Source: an uncultured Planctomycetaceae bacterium (GTDB lineage: Bacteria; Planctomycetota; Planctomycetia; Planctomycetales; Planctomycetaceae). From it: a stretch of DNA of 64,000 nucleotides. Under the pieces are notes generated by a model. The model was not told the DNA's origin and made no database searches. It saw only the letters and a program-made list of their open reading frames with translations. A program made the position numbers and the translations under genes. Below are positions 1 to 9,181 of this stretch, piece by piece (the stretch's first letter is position 1; each line of letters starts with the position of its first letter). The stretch is from positions 434,001-498,000 of the forward strand of contig CALSLT010000017.1 in assembly GCA_943787265.1 (NCBI GenBank). Reading direction: 5' to 3'.

Positions 1-89
1 TATGCGAGCAATGTAAGATTGTTCGACGCCGCGGCAAGGTGTATGTGATTTGTCCGGCCAACCCGAAGCACAAGCAGAGGCAGGGATAG
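1..89 (+). CDS. rpmJ: 50S ribosomal protein L36 (bL36), 3' end only
   Basis: The frame open from base 3 reads CEQCKIVRRRGKVYVICPAN and ends NPKHKQRQG before TAG at 87-89. This is the C-terminal part of the zinc-binding large-subunit protein L36. The CxxC pair and the closing NPKHKQRQG are the family hallmark. The start lies left of the window. The stop is four bases before the S13 start, which is the usual rpmJ-rpsM order in the alpha operon. Because the cysteines are present this is the zinc-containing form. Confidence 0.93.
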   Translation, partial: CEQCKIVRRRGKVYVICPANPKHKQRQG

Positions 90-93
90 GACA

Positions 94-480
94 ATGCCAC
101 GTATTCTCGGTGTAGACGTTCCTAACGACAAACCAACGTACATCTCTTTGACGTACCTGTTCGGCGTCGGGACGGTGTCGGCGATTGATTTGTGTTATGC
201 ACTTGGCGTTGATCCTCAGGCCAAAGCTTCAACGCTTAGCGAAGATGATATTGCCCGGATTAACACCCATCTTGATAAAGAATTGACGGTCGAAGGTGCG
301 CTTCGTCGTAAGGTTCAACAGGATATTTCTCGGCTTAGAGAGATTCGCTGTTATCGAGGCATTCGGCATCGTCGAGGTTTGCCGGTTCGAGGTCAGCGGA
401 CACGAACCAATGCACGAACTCGTAAAGGTGTGAAGAAGACAGTTGCAGGAAAGAAGGGCGTAAAGGATATGAAGCACTGA
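94..480 (+). CDS. rpsM: 30S ribosomal protein S13 (uS13)
   Basis: A 128-residue protein that sits in the head of the small subunit and contacts the P-site tRNA and the L5 bridge. It begins MPRILGVDVP and carries the family helix-turn region (YLFGVG near residue 22). The closing basic segment (GIRHRRGLPVRGQRTRTNAR, about residues 89-108) is the S13 signature, followed by a lysine-rich tail. The length is normal. It follows rpmJ by four bases and precedes rpsK by 53 bases, so it belongs to the alpha ribosomal operon and is presumably co-transcribed with it. Confidence 0.97.
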   Translation: MPRILGVDVPNDKPTYISLTYLFGVGTVSAIDLCYALGVDPQAKASTLSEDDIARINTHLDKELTVEGALRRKVQQDISRLREIRCYRGIRHRRGLPVRGQRTRTNARTRKGVKKTVAGKKGVKDMKH

Positions 481-533
481 GTCTATCAGTGGTCCTTTGA
501 CGAACATTTCCTGAATCCTGAAAGATACGTACG

Positions 534-914
534 ATGGCGAAAGCGAAACGAAAAAAGATTCGAAAGAATGTCACCAAGGCAGTGGCGCATGTAAAAGCCA
601 CGTTCAACAACACCTTGGTAACGGTTACCGATACCAGTGGCGATGTTCTTTGTTGGGCAACCGCTGGCACGTCTGGCTTCAAAGGCAGCCGTAAAAGCAC
701 GCCGTTCGCGGCTCAGAGGGCTGCTGAAATCTGTGCCGAGCGTGCAGCTAAACATGGCGTAAAAGAGATTGAAGTTCGGGTTAAAGGTCCAGGTGCTGGT
801 CGTGAAAGTGCGATCACCGGGCTGCAATCGGCAGGAATCTCAGTTAAAGTTATCGAAGATGTGACGCCGTTGCCGCATAACGGATGTCGTCCACCGAAAA
901 AGCGACGTGTTTGA
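534..914 (+). CDS. rpsK: 30S ribosomal protein S11 (uS11)
   Basis: A 126-residue protein of the small-subunit platform that lies near the E site and the Shine-Dalgarno helix. The lysine-rich N-terminus (MAKAKRKKIRKNV) leads into AHVKATFNNTLVTVTD. The later GPGAGRESAI and the end DVTPLPHNGCRPPKKRRV match the S11 signature. It lies between rpsM and rpoA with short gaps, as in most bacterial alpha operons. Nothing in the sequence departs from the family. Confidence 0.97.
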   Translation: MAKAKRKKIRKNVTKAVAHVKATFNNTLVTVTDTSGDVLCWATAGTSGFKGSRKSTPFAAQRAAEICAERAAKHGVKEIEVRVKGPGAGRESAITGLQSAGISVKVIEDVTPLPHNGCRPPKKRRV

Positions 915-968
915 GTTTGGTGTTTGCTGAGTGTTTTCTGGTATCAGGATTAGTCGGAGTATACGGGA

Positions 969-1979
969 ATGAGAATTCGTTGGAGAGGATTTGAGCTTCC
1001 GAGCCGAGTTGTTCCAGAACAAGATAGCCTTACGCCTACTTACGGGCGATTCGTCGTCGAGCCGTTCGAACGCGGTTTTGGCCACACAATCGGTAACAGC
1101 CTTCGTCGTATTCTTCTTTCCAGTCTTGAAGGCGCGGCGATCACGCAGGCGCGAGTTCAAGGTGTGCAACACGAGTTCACAGCAATTCCGGGTGTTGTAG
1201 AAGACGCTACTGAGATTTGTTTGAACCTGAAGTCTGTCGTATTGAAACACCACGGTGCCGGACCGAAGACCGTTCGAATTGACAAGCATGAACGTGGAGT
1301 AGTCACTGCTGGGGACATCATTTGCGACGATCAGATCGAAGTCGTCAATCATGATCTAGTCATCGCTACGATGACTGACGATGTGCCTTTCAGTGTTGAG
1401 CTCTCCGTGGAAACCGGTCGCGGCTATGTTCCTGCGATTGAACGATACAATGATGGAGTTGAACCTGGCGTCATTCCGCTGGATGCGAGCTTCTCGCCCG
1501 TCGTACGAGTTCGGCATCACGTTGAGGAAACTCGAGTTGGGCAACGTACTAACTACGACAGGTTGATCCTTGAAATCTGGACGAACGGGACGGTCTCACC
1601 TGAGATGTCGCTTGTTGAATCGGCCAAGATAATGAGGAAGCACCTGAATGCGTTTATCGCATACCGCGAACCTGGTCCTGAAGTATCACCTGAAGGTGGA
1701 CTGAAGGGGATGATGGAAGCGACTGGGTATGCTCCGATTGATTTGGAGCTGGAAGAAAAGCTGGGCCAGAGTCTGGCTGAGTTGAATCTTTCAGTTCGTG
1801 CGACAAATTGCCTCGAATCTGAGGGGATCAATACTGTTCGGGATTTGGTGTCTCGATCAGAAGATCAACTGCTTCAGGTTCGAAATTTCGGCGAGACGAC
1901 GCTTGTTGAAGTTCGAGAACAGCTTGGTCTGATCGGTCTGCGACTTGGGATGAAAGTTCCTCAGCAGAACCGTGGATAG
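969..1979 (+). CDS. rpoA: DNA-directed RNA polymerase subunit alpha
   Basis: A 336-residue alpha subunit that dimerises to nucleate RNA polymerase assembly and reads UP elements and activators through its C-terminal domain. The N-terminal domain has the dimer motif FERGFGHTIGNSLRRILLSS (about residues 33-52). The C-terminal domain starts near residue 260 and keeps the DNA-binding arginine in LSVRATNCLESEGI, which corresponds to E. coli Arg265. The ATG at 969 has a GGAG sequence about eight bases upstream. It lies between rpsK and rplQ in the standard order. Confidence 0.97.
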   Translation: MRIRWRGFELPSRVVPEQDSLTPTYGRFVVEPFERGFGHTIGNSLRRILLSSLEGAAITQARVQGVQHEFTAIPGVVEDATEICLNLKSVVLKHHGAGPKTVRIDKHERGVVTAGDIICDDQIEVVNHDLVIATMTDDVPFSVELSVETGRGYVPAIERYNDGVEPGVIPLDASFSPVVRVRHHVEETRVGQRTNYDRLILEIWTNGTVSPEMSLVESAKIMRKHLNAFIAYREPGPEVSPEGGLKGMMEATGYAPIDLELEEKLGQSLAELNLSVRATNCLESEGINTVRDLVSRSEDQLLQVRNFGETTLVEVREQLGLIGLRLGMKVPQQNRG

Positions 1980-2043
1980 TTGTTGCTAAACTTTTAGTTT
2001 TGTGGTCACTGCGTTTTTTGTTCTGATGCGTGAAGGTTAAGTC

Positions 2044-2667
2044 ATGCGGCATCGTATGAAGGGTCGGAAACTTGGTAGGAACGGTTCGCACCGAAAGGCG
2101 ATGTTCCGCAACATGGCAGCGAGCTTGATCAAGACATTAGATCAGGACGACCAGGATGAGGGTGCTGCGAAGGTTCCCGGCCGGATCATCACAACCACGC
2201 AGAAAGCTAAGGAGCTGCGACCGCAGATCGAACGGCTTGTCACAATCGCGCGTAAGGCTTCGGTGATTGAAGAGAGCGCTCGCGAATTCGAGTCCGGTGC
2301 GGAGAAGGGTTCGGACGAATGGAAGCAGTGGCGTCAGTCTGAAAAGTGGAATGAGTGGACGCAGGCGGTTGCTCCAGCAGTTGCGTTGCGACGCCGAGCC
2401 TACGCAACTCTACGTGATCACGAGGCGGTTTCGATCTTGTTTTCAGTGCTTGCTGAGCGGTTCGCAGATCGCGATGGCGGCTACACGAGAATAGTTAAGC
2501 TCGCAACGCCACGTCTCGGAGACGCTGGTCAGAGAGCTTTGATTGAGTTTGTTGGCGAAAACGATCGAGTGAAGCGATCCAAAGCTAAAACCAGCTTGGC
2601 CGTGAAGGAAACTGAGGCGGCGGAAGTTGGCGCTGATTCTTCTGAAGAAGAGGCAGTGACGGAGTAA
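2044..2667 (+). CDS. rplQ: 50S ribosomal protein L17 (bL17), long form
   Basis: A large-subunit protein near the exit tunnel. It begins MRHRMKGRKLGRNGSHRKAM, the L17 start signature, and later has the RDHEAV and GGYTRI motifs. At 207 residues it is much longer than the roughly 120-residue bacterial form. The extra length is an acidic insert (about residues 35-52), a larger Trp/Glu-rich insert (about residues 78-115) and an acidic tail. The core family motifs on either side are intact, so this is not a frameshift. It is the last gene of the operon and is followed by a terminator. Confidence 0.95.
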   Translation: MRHRMKGRKLGRNGSHRKAMFRNMAASLIKTLDQDDQDEGAAKVPGRIITTTQKAKELRPQIERLVTIARKASVIEESAREFESGAEKGSDEWKQWRQSEKWNEWTQAVAPAVALRRRAYATLRDHEAVSILFSVLAERFADRDGGYTRIVKLATPRLGDAGQRALIEFVGENDRVKRSKAKTSLAVKETEAAEVGADSSEEEAVTE

Positions 2668-2703
2668 GAGCACTTTCCAGCTCACGCAAAGATTTGATAC
2701 ATG

Positions 2704-2734
2704 AACCGGGAGCCTACGGGCTTCCGGTTTTTTT
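2704..2734 (+). terminator. Rho-independent terminator of the ribosomal protein/rpoA operon
   Basis: The sequence AACCGGGAGCC, a TAC loop and GGGCTTCCGGTT form an 11-base stem with one G-T pair. A run of seven T follows directly. It lies 37 bases after the rplQ stop and before the next, unrelated gene. Confidence 0.9.
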
Positions 2735-2803
2735 GTGGATATTCATGTATTGCAGATGGTGACCTGCCCCCCATCGATGTCGACGATTTAGTGGAGAACT
2801 GAA

Positions 2804-4486
2804 ATGTTGCGAATTCCAGCTTTGTGTTCGTTCATCATTTTGTTTGTTGTTGGACTTGGCGTCGCGGCGGATCGTCCGAATATTCTTTACATCATGTCGG
2901 ATGATCATGCTGCTCACGGCATATCGGCTTACAGAAGTCGTCTGGCAGAAGTCGCTCCGACTCCAAATATCGACCGCCTCGCGAGTGAAGGAGCGTTGTT
3001 TGAAAATGCGTTTTGCACAAACTCGATCTGTTCACCGTCCCGAGCGTGCGTGCTGACCGGTCAGTACAACCATATCAACGGAGCGTTTGACCTCGGTGGT
3101 AAGGTTCTGCCGGGCAAACAGATGCTGGCTTTACAAATGGGCCAGGCCGGGTACGACACGGCGATGATTGGAAAGTGGCATCTGAAAGTCGAGCCGGCTG
3201 ACTTCAACTACTACTGCGTTCTTGCAGGGCAAGGGAGTTACTTCAATCCGGAGTTCCGAGTCCGAGGCGAAAAGGCGTGGACCAGGAATACCGTCAAGTT
3301 TGACGGTAAACATTCGACCGATGCAATTACCGATATCACTTTGGATTGGCTGCAAGAAGGCTGGGATCAAGAGAAACCATTCTTCCTGATGCATCACTAC
3401 AAGGCGCCGCACGACTATTTCGAAAATGCTGAACGCTACGAGTCGTATCTCGCAGATATTGACATTCCGGAGCCGACGACGCTTTGGAAACGCGATGCAA
3501 AGTTTGGGTCGTTGGCGACACGAGGTGATAATGACGAGCTGATTCCCCACATTGGTACGTCGAATGGTTCCAGGAATCCTCGCCGTTCGTACCTGGTCGA
3601 TCTGCCGAAGCGATTCCCGGCGGAGTTTCCTGCGAATTTTGATTCGGCGAATTTCAGCGACGAAGAGAACACTCGCCTTGCCTACAACGCTTACCTCAAA
3701 AAGTTTCTGCGCTGTGTCAAAGGAATTGATGACAATCTCGGTCGACTGTTCAAGCACCTTGAGGATACCGGCCAGTTGGACAACACCGTCATCATCTACA
3801 CCGGCGATCAGGGCTTCATGCTCGGAGAACATGACTATCAGGACAAACGGTGGATGTATGAGGAGTCTCAGCGAATGCCGTTTCTGGTTCGCTACCCCAA
3901 GACGGTGCCCGCTGGTCAACGCTTCGACACTCTTGTCGAGAATGTTGATTACGCTCCGACAATGCTGGACTTCGCCGGTGCTGACATTCCTGATTCGGTG
4001 CAGGGGAAGTCTTTCAAGTCACTCCTTGAAACCGGTAAGGAAGCCGCGGATTGGAAGCAGGAAGCGTACTATCGATACTGGATGCACATGGCGCACCACG
4101 ACAATCCTGGTCACCTTGGTATCCGAACCAAGACTCACAAGTTGATTTATTACTACGGGTGCAATTACGACGGCGGGTATCAGACGCCGGCTGGCTGGGA
4201 ATTATACGACTTGGCGAACGATCCACATGAAACACGAAATATCTATGATGATCCTGATCAAGCAGCTCTAGTCGCTGATCTTAAACGACGACTTGCAGAC
4301 ACTCGTAAACGTGTTGGTGATGACGGAACTCATTTTCCGAAGTGTGAAGCAATCGTGCAGGAGTTTTGGGACTACGACGAAGCCGCCCAGGCGAAGGCCA
4401 GGCAAGTTTCTCACGATTATCTTGCTCGACGTCTCCAGGAGTTGAAGGCTGGCAAGAAGAACATAAAAACCTGGTCTGGGGAGTGA
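2804..4486 (+). CDS. Secreted type I sulfatase (arylsulfatase family)
   Basis: A 560-residue hydrolase that would remove sulfate esters, probably from polysaccharides, outside the cytoplasm. It has a signal peptide (residues 1-21, ending GVAAD). The metal-binding NILYIMSDDH follows, with Asp33 and Asp34. The formylglycine motif is Cys76-Ser-Pro-Ser-Arg80. KWHLK (about residue 125) and TGDQGFMLGEHD (about residues 328-339) complete the active-site set. The C-terminal part resembles iduronate-sulfatase/choline-sulfatase-like members (DUF4976 region, with GIRTKTHKLIYYY). The cysteine needs conversion by a formylglycine-generating enzyme that is not in this window. The natural substrate cannot be read from the sequence. 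Confidence 0.93.
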   Translation: MLRIPALCSFIILFVVGLGVAADRPNILYIMSDDHAAHGISAYRSRLAEVAPTPNIDRLASEGALFENAFCTNSICSPSRACVLTGQYNHINGAFDLGGKVLPGKQMLALQMGQAGYDTAMIGKWHLKVEPADFNYYCVLAGQGSYFNPEFRVRGEKAWTRNTVKFDGKHSTDAITDITLDWLQEGWDQEKPFFLMHHYKAPHDYFENAERYESYLADIDIPEPTTLWKRDAKFGSLATRGDNDELIPHIGTSNGSRNPRRSYLVDLPKRFPAEFPANFDSANFSDEENTRLAYNAYLKKFLRCVKGIDDNLGRLFKHLEDTGQLDNTVIIYTGDQGFMLGEHDYQDKRWMYEESQRMPFLVRYPKTVPAGQRFDTLVENVDYAPTMLDFAGADIPDSVQGKSFKSLLETGKEAADWKQEAYYRYWMHMAHHDNPGHLGIRTKTHKLIYYYGCNYDGGYQTPAGWELYDLANDPHETRNIYDDPDQAALVADLKRRLADTRKRVGDDGTHFPKCEAIVQEFWDYDEAAQAKARQVSHDYLARRLQELKAGKKNIKTWSGE

Positions 4487-4678
4487 TGGGTTGCGCTGGA
4501 GTGTTACGTTGATCTGAATTCGACTTCGTCGTCAGCTTCCCCAAAAGATTTGAGTCGATGTTTGGGTCGATAAAAGAACAGAGTTCACTTTCAGGGCTCT
4601 GAAGTGATTGTTGTCAGATCAGCTTTTTCTGACGCTTAGACGGGCAAGTAGCCGAAGACTCGTAGCAGGCAACTGATT

Positions 4679-5539
4679 ATGAATACCAAATGTTTCTGTG
4701 CCGTGAAATTACTGATTCTGGTGGCGTGCTGTCTCGGACCATTCGGTCGAGCGGATGGCGCCGGCGACTCTGATGTAAAGGTCACGTTTTACGCAATGGG
4801 TGACGTGCCTTATGCACCCGGCGAGGATGTCTTACTGCCGAAGCAGATTGAGAATCTGCCAGGTGATGCTGAGTTTGTCATCCACGTGGGGGACATCAAA
4901 CGTGGGTTGCCGCTTTGCACTGAAGGTGTTTACCAGAAAGTCGCGGGCATGCTTGGTAAGTCTGCATCGCCGGTCTTCATCATACCGGGAGACAACGAGT
5001 GGAACGACTGCGTTAATCCGGCTCAGGCATGGAAGTACTGGGATCAGTACTTCATGAAATTCGACGAACGATGGCAGCACGGTCTAGGTGTTTCACGGCA
5101 GAAGATTCGTGAAGAAAACTTTGCGTTTGTGAAGGGCGGTGTTCTGATCGTCGGACTGAATATTGTTGGTGGGAAAGTTCATGATGAGCAGGAATGGAAG
5201 CTGCGGCATGCCGGCGACCTGGACTGGGTGAAGTCAAACCTGCAGCGGTTCGGCACCGAGATCAGCAGCCTCGTCATCTTCGGTCATGCAAAACCGGCCG
5301 AAGTTCACAACGACTTCTTCGACCCGTTCAGTAAGGTGGCCGAAGACTTCGGCAAGCCAGTGCTTTATCTGCACGGCGACGGGCACAAGTGGATCTATGA
5401 CCGACCATTCAAAGCGAAGAACATTCTAAGAGTGGAAGTCGACCAGGGGGGAATAGCCCCTCCGGTGAAAGTCATCGTGACTGATCACCCGACGATGCCA
5501 TTTGAATTCGACCGTCGCAACGGGAAGAAAGCTTCGTAG
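4679..5539 (+). CDS. Secreted metallophosphoesterase (calcineurin-like)
   Basis: A 286-residue protein with a signal peptide (hydrophobic KLLILVACCLGPF, mature part from about residue 27). Metal-ligand motifs of the calcineurin-like fold are visible in order: AMGDVPY (about residue 39), HVGDIKRG (about 69), PGDNEWNDC (about 102), IFGHAKP (about 200) and YLHGDGHKW (about 231). It would hydrolyse a phosphomonoester or phosphodiester in the periplasm; the substrate is not evident. It stands alone, 192 bases after the sulfatase, and an operon with that gene is possible but not shown. Confidence 0.82.
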   Translation: MNTKCFCAVKLLILVACCLGPFGRADGAGDSDVKVTFYAMGDVPYAPGEDVLLPKQIENLPGDAEFVIHVGDIKRGLPLCTEGVYQKVAGMLGKSASPVFIIPGDNEWNDCVNPAQAWKYWDQYFMKFDERWQHGLGVSRQKIREENFAFVKGGVLIVGLNIVGGKVHDEQEWKLRHAGDLDWVKSNLQRFGTEISSLVIFGHAKPAEVHNDFFDPFSKVAEDFGKPVLYLHGDGHKWIYDRPFKAKNILRVEVDQGGIAPPVKVIVTDHPTMPFEFDRRNGKKAS

Positions 5540-5709
5540 TTAGCGCGTGTAAGAGATTGCGAACACCGTCGACCTGGCAAGAACTCGCCACCCGTGAAAT
5601 AGCCGCTGGTGGCAATGATGCTTGCGGCCTTGTTTCAATCATCGCAGAATTGTGTCGATCAACGCAGAAGCGTTTGCTGCCACTCGAAATTCTGTCTGCG
5701 AGAATCTAA

Positions 5710-8700
5710 ATGGACCTTTCCTGTCCGAGCTGTCGACACCCGATCGCGGTGGATCGAGATGCCAGCACGGAAGGTGGGCAAGGGCTCGACCTGACGATCG
5801 ACAGTGTTGAGTGTCCAAATTGCGGGCAAGTTCCGTTGGCCGGTGGTCCTGACGCGACGCTTTCGTTTGTTCAGCCGAAGCCAGGCCAAGAGAAGAAGAT
5901 CGCTCACTTCACGCTGATCCGCATGCTGGGGGTGGGCGGGTTTGGCGCCGTTTGGCTGGCTCAAGACAACGACCTTGAACGACAGGTCGCTTTGAAGCTG
6001 CCGATCGCTCGCGACGACGATACCGAGGCGTCGCTGCATGAAGCACGGACCGCCGCAACGCTTCACCATCCGAATATTGTTTCCGTTTACGAAGTTGGTC
6101 GAGACGGGGATCAGGTTTTCATCGCCACGGAATACATCGAGGGTATGACGCTTGGCGATGCTCTGTCGGCGGGAAAGCCGAAGATTGATCGCACGGTCGA
6201 CGTTGTTTCGGCAGTCGCTAATGCGCTGCAGCATGCTCATGACCAGGGAGTTGTTCATCGTGACGTCAAGCCAGCGAATATCCTGATTGGCAAAGATGGC
6301 AGGCCGTGTATTGCTGACTTTGGCCTGGCAAAACGCGTCTCCGCCGATCAGTCGATTTCCACCGACGGGCAGATTCTGGGCACCGCGAGGTACATGTCTC
6401 CAGAGCAGGCTGCTGGCAAGACGCACGAAACGGATCACCGCTCGGACATTTACGCTGTCGGCGTGATCCTGTTTCAAATGCTGACGGCCAGTCTTCCGTT
6501 TCGTGGAAATCTTCGTGCGGTCCTTCATCAGAAGATGTTCGAGGAGTCGCCGTCTCCGCGCACGCTTGAGCCAAACCTGCCAAAAGACCTTGAGACGATT
6601 TGTCTGAAGTGTCTCGAACGCGAACCGTCGAAGCGGTACCAGTCGTCGAGTGAGGTTGCTGCGGAGTTGCAGCGTTTCGCGGCGGGAGAACCGATTCAGG
6701 CACGAGCAATCTCAGCACCGGAACGAGTCTGGCGATGGTGCAAGCGGCGTCCGGCTGTTGCGGGATTGCTGGCCAGTCTGTTTTTCAGTCTGACGATCGG
6801 CTTGTGCGGCGTGTCGGCATTCTGGCTACGAGCTGAACACATTGCCGAGCAGAATCGGCAAGCTCTGTATCGATCACAAATGAATCTCGCTGCTGAGTTC
6901 GTCACTCGTGGCGACGTTTCTGGCCTCGATCAAACGCTTGCTCGTTTCGAACCGAGCGACGGCCGCCCGGATCTGCGAGGTTTCGAGTGGAGCTACCACT
7001 CGGCTCTGCGTTCACAATTCACGTCTCACTGGAATCAAGGTTCGCCGGTCGAAGATGTGGCGCTTTCGAGCGATGGCAATCTGGTGGCATCATTGGGGGC
7101 GGATCGTGGAATCAATGTCTTCGATGCGAAATCAAAATCGTTGCTGAGGACGCTCGATATCGAAGCCGGCATGTTTCGATCCATCGCGTTTTCACCGGTG
7201 GCGAAACTTCTGGCGTCGGGCTCGACTGACGGATCGATTCGAATCTGGGAGCCCGGAAAAAGTGACCAGCCGACGCTCGAACTGAAACACGGCCCCCCCG
7301 TCGCTCATGTGGAGTTTTCAGGAGACGGAACGCTCATCTTGTCCGCAGCCACAAACGGTGCGGCCCGCATCTGGAATCTGCAAAAAAAAAGCCTGGTCGC
7401 GGAGATTCCTACGGGACAAGGCGAGAACCGCAACGTCAAGCTGTCGCCAGATGGAAAGTTCGTAGCCGTCGGTAAAGAAGACGGCAGAGTTCGCGTTACT
7501 GAAGTTTCCAGCCTGACCGTTCAGCATCAGTTCAGACCGAACCCGGGGATCGAGGTTGTCGCCTGGTCGCCTGACAGTACGGCCGTTGCTACAGGAAGTT
7601 ACTCCGGTGCAATTCGTGTCTGGTCACTGGAAGATGGGGAACTCAAATTCGAGTCAGGCACAGGCATGGCTCAGATTGGTGACATGGCGTTTCTGGATAA
7701 TCGAGTGTTATCAGCCGTTGGAGTTTCAGGTCAGCTCCTGCTGATCGACGTCGAAGCCGGACAGGAAATGCGTCATCTGGCGACTCATGTCTTGAGTCAA
7801 GGCGTGCTCGACATTTCGTCGGATGGAAAAACTCTCGGCGTCGGCAGCGGCGACGGCAGCATCAAACTTCTGAACGCTCAAAACTTATTGAAGCCGACGG
7901 TTTTCTGGCATGACGCCGATGTTCGTCACGTCTCGTTTATGAAAAACGGAACGCAGTTGTTAGTAGCCGACGGTCGTGGAAGCGTCACAAGCCGGAATGT
8001 CAGCAATGGAAATTCGAAATCCATTTTCGAAGGCGGCGCTGCAACGAGAGTTTACGCAACACAGCGTGCAGGTTCTTTAGTCGCTGCTGCCGGCAACAAT
8101 TCTCGCGTGACGATTATCGATTCGGACACTGGCAGTCAGCTCGCAAAATTCGATTCGTTGGCCGCTGGTACCATCACGGCAATGCAGTTTTCACTCGGTG
8201 ATCGTTACCTGGCGATTGGAGATCGTAACGGCACGCTTTCGTTCTTTACGACTTCCGATTTTCATTCGGTGGGCGATTGGGCAAACCCGAAGTTTACGAA
8301 ATCCGACGTCGGTAACGGCATCAATGCCTTGGCATTCTCTCCCGTCGGTCACGCTGTGGCTGCAGCATGTTCCGATGGATCGATTCAATTCTTCGATGGC
8401 AGAAACGGCGAAAAGCTGTCATGGCAGATTCCGACCGGAGCCGTTCCGCTTTCGCTCGCTTATGCTGAAGGCGGCAGCGTTGTCGCAATCGGAACGTCGA
8501 CGGGCGAGTTGCAGCTTTGGGATGTCGCAACGCAGACTTTACGAAACGAGATCAAGGCTCACACAAGCCGCATCAATGCACTCGGCGTTTTCCCGAATGG
8601 AACGACTCTGGCATCCGGAGGTCGAGATCGGCGGCTGCAACTCTGGGATACGAAGTCCGGGGAACGGCTAACAACTCTGCGAGGTCATAGTCGTCAATTC

Positions 8701-8787
8701 TTCTCGATAGATGTTTCGCCAGACGGAAAGACTGTGGCTTCCGGCGGTCTGGCTGGCGACGCCCGAGTCTGGCGAAGCGAACCGTAG
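5710..8787 (+). CDS. Membrane serine/threonine protein kinase with N-terminal zinc ribbon and C-terminal WD40 repeats
   Basis: A 1025-residue Hanks-type kinase. The N-terminus has two CxxC pairs (CPSC at 5-8 and CPNC at about 37-40), a putative zinc ribbon. The kinase domain (about 65-330) has the glycine loop GVGGFGAV, the lysine in ALKLP, the catalytic HRDVKPAN, the DFG motif and the SPEQAAG region. A membrane segment follows (about 348-370). The rest of the protein is a series of WD40 blades with typical endings such as IRIWEPG, IRVWSLED, LQLWDVA and LQLWDTK. The layout, cytoplasmic kinase plus one membrane span plus propeller, is common in planctomycetes. No target gene is linked. The start at 5710 puts the zinc ribbon at the very N-terminus. 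Confidence 0.94.
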   Translation: MDLSCPSCRHPIAVDRDASTEGGQGLDLTIDSVECPNCGQVPLAGGPDATLSFVQPKPGQEKKIAHFTLIRMLGVGGFGAVWLAQDNDLERQVALKLPIARDDDTEASLHEARTAATLHHPNIVSVYEVGRDGDQVFIATEYIEGMTLGDALSAGKPKIDRTVDVVSAVANALQHAHDQGVVHRDVKPANILIGKDGRPCIADFGLAKRVSADQSISTDGQILGTARYMSPEQAAGKTHETDHRSDIYAVGVILFQMLTASLPFRGNLRAVLHQKMFEESPSPRTLEPNLPKDLETICLKCLEREPSKRYQSSSEVAAELQRFAAGEPIQARAISAPERVWRWCKRRPAVAGLLASLFFSLTIGLCGVSAFWLRAEHIAEQNRQALYRSQMNLAAEFVTRGDVSGLDQTLARFEPSDGRPDLRGFEWSYHSALRSQFTSHWNQGSPVEDVALSSDGNLVASLGADRGINVFDAKSKSLLRTLDIEAGMFRSIAFSPVAKLLASGSTDGSIRIWEPGKSDQPTLELKHGPPVAHVEFSGDGTLILSAATNGAARIWNLQKKSLVAEIPTGQGENRNVKLSPDGKFVAVGKEDGRVRVTEVSSLTVQHQFRPNPGIEVVAWSPDSTAVATGSYSGAIRVWSLEDGELKFESGTGMAQIGDMAFLDNRVLSAVGVSGQLLLIDVEAGQEMRHLATHVLSQGVLDISSDGKTLGVGSGDGSIKLLNAQNLLKPTVFWHDADVRHVSFMKNGTQLLVADGRGSVTSRNVSNGNSKSIFEGGAATRVYATQRAGSLVAAAGNNSRVTIIDSDTGSQLAKFDSLAAGTITAMQFSLGDRYLAIGDRNGTLSFFTTSDFHSVGDWANPKFTKSDVGNGINALAFSPVGHAVAAACSDGSIQFFDGRNGEKLSWQIPTGAVPLSLAYAEGGSVVAIGTSTGELQLWDVATQTLRNEIKAHTSRINALGVFPNGTTLASGGRDRRLQLWDTKSGERLTTLRGHSRQFFSIDVSPDGKTVASGGLAGDARVWRSEP

Positions 8788-9181
8788 ACTGCCGCAATTG
8801 CTATCTTTATCTGTCAAATCGGAATCTTCGGTACTTGTTGGCCTCTGTACTTCGTTGAGATTCTGGTGGCTCGGCGACTTTGCGACAGGTTCAGCGTCTT
8901 GCGGAACCGTTACATCGGAGCAAATGGATCGATCCTCGGAGCAATGTCTGCTCGACGTGCTGACCAACGTTGACCATGTATCGGCAGGGGTTATAGTTCG
9001 CATCCCTCGGGCATGTGCCCATTCTCTCTCCGATCCCGCTGTCCAGTGCTGCGTTGAACCGCGAGCCTGTTGACAAGCGTGCCGATCAATTGCTCTCAGC
9101 GGCGATCCGGGCTGACCGTTCAGCCATTTCGTTGTCGATTGCCGCTGCCCATTTCGATGGGGCTCCCTTTCTGGACATTTC
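8788..9181. other. Intergenic region, 394 bases, no convincing gene
   Basis: Short open frames here lack family motifs, and none has a persuasive ribosome-binding site. The only signal picked out is a possible promoter at 8970-8997, listed separately. Confidence 0.6.
8970..8997 (+). promoter_or_regulatory. Possible sigma70-type promoter for the SulP gene
   Basis: TTGACC at 8970-8975 and TATAGT at 8992-8997 are separated by 16 bases, close to the consensus -35 and -10 boxes. The site is about 185 bases upstream of the SulP start. It was found by eye, and planctomycete promoter rules are poorly known, so confidence is low. Confidence 0.3.

Noticed and set aside
3131..3919. 262-residue minus-strand frame inside the sulfatase gene
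   Set aside because: It is antisense to a sulfatase with an intact active-site motif, and shows no family motif of its own.
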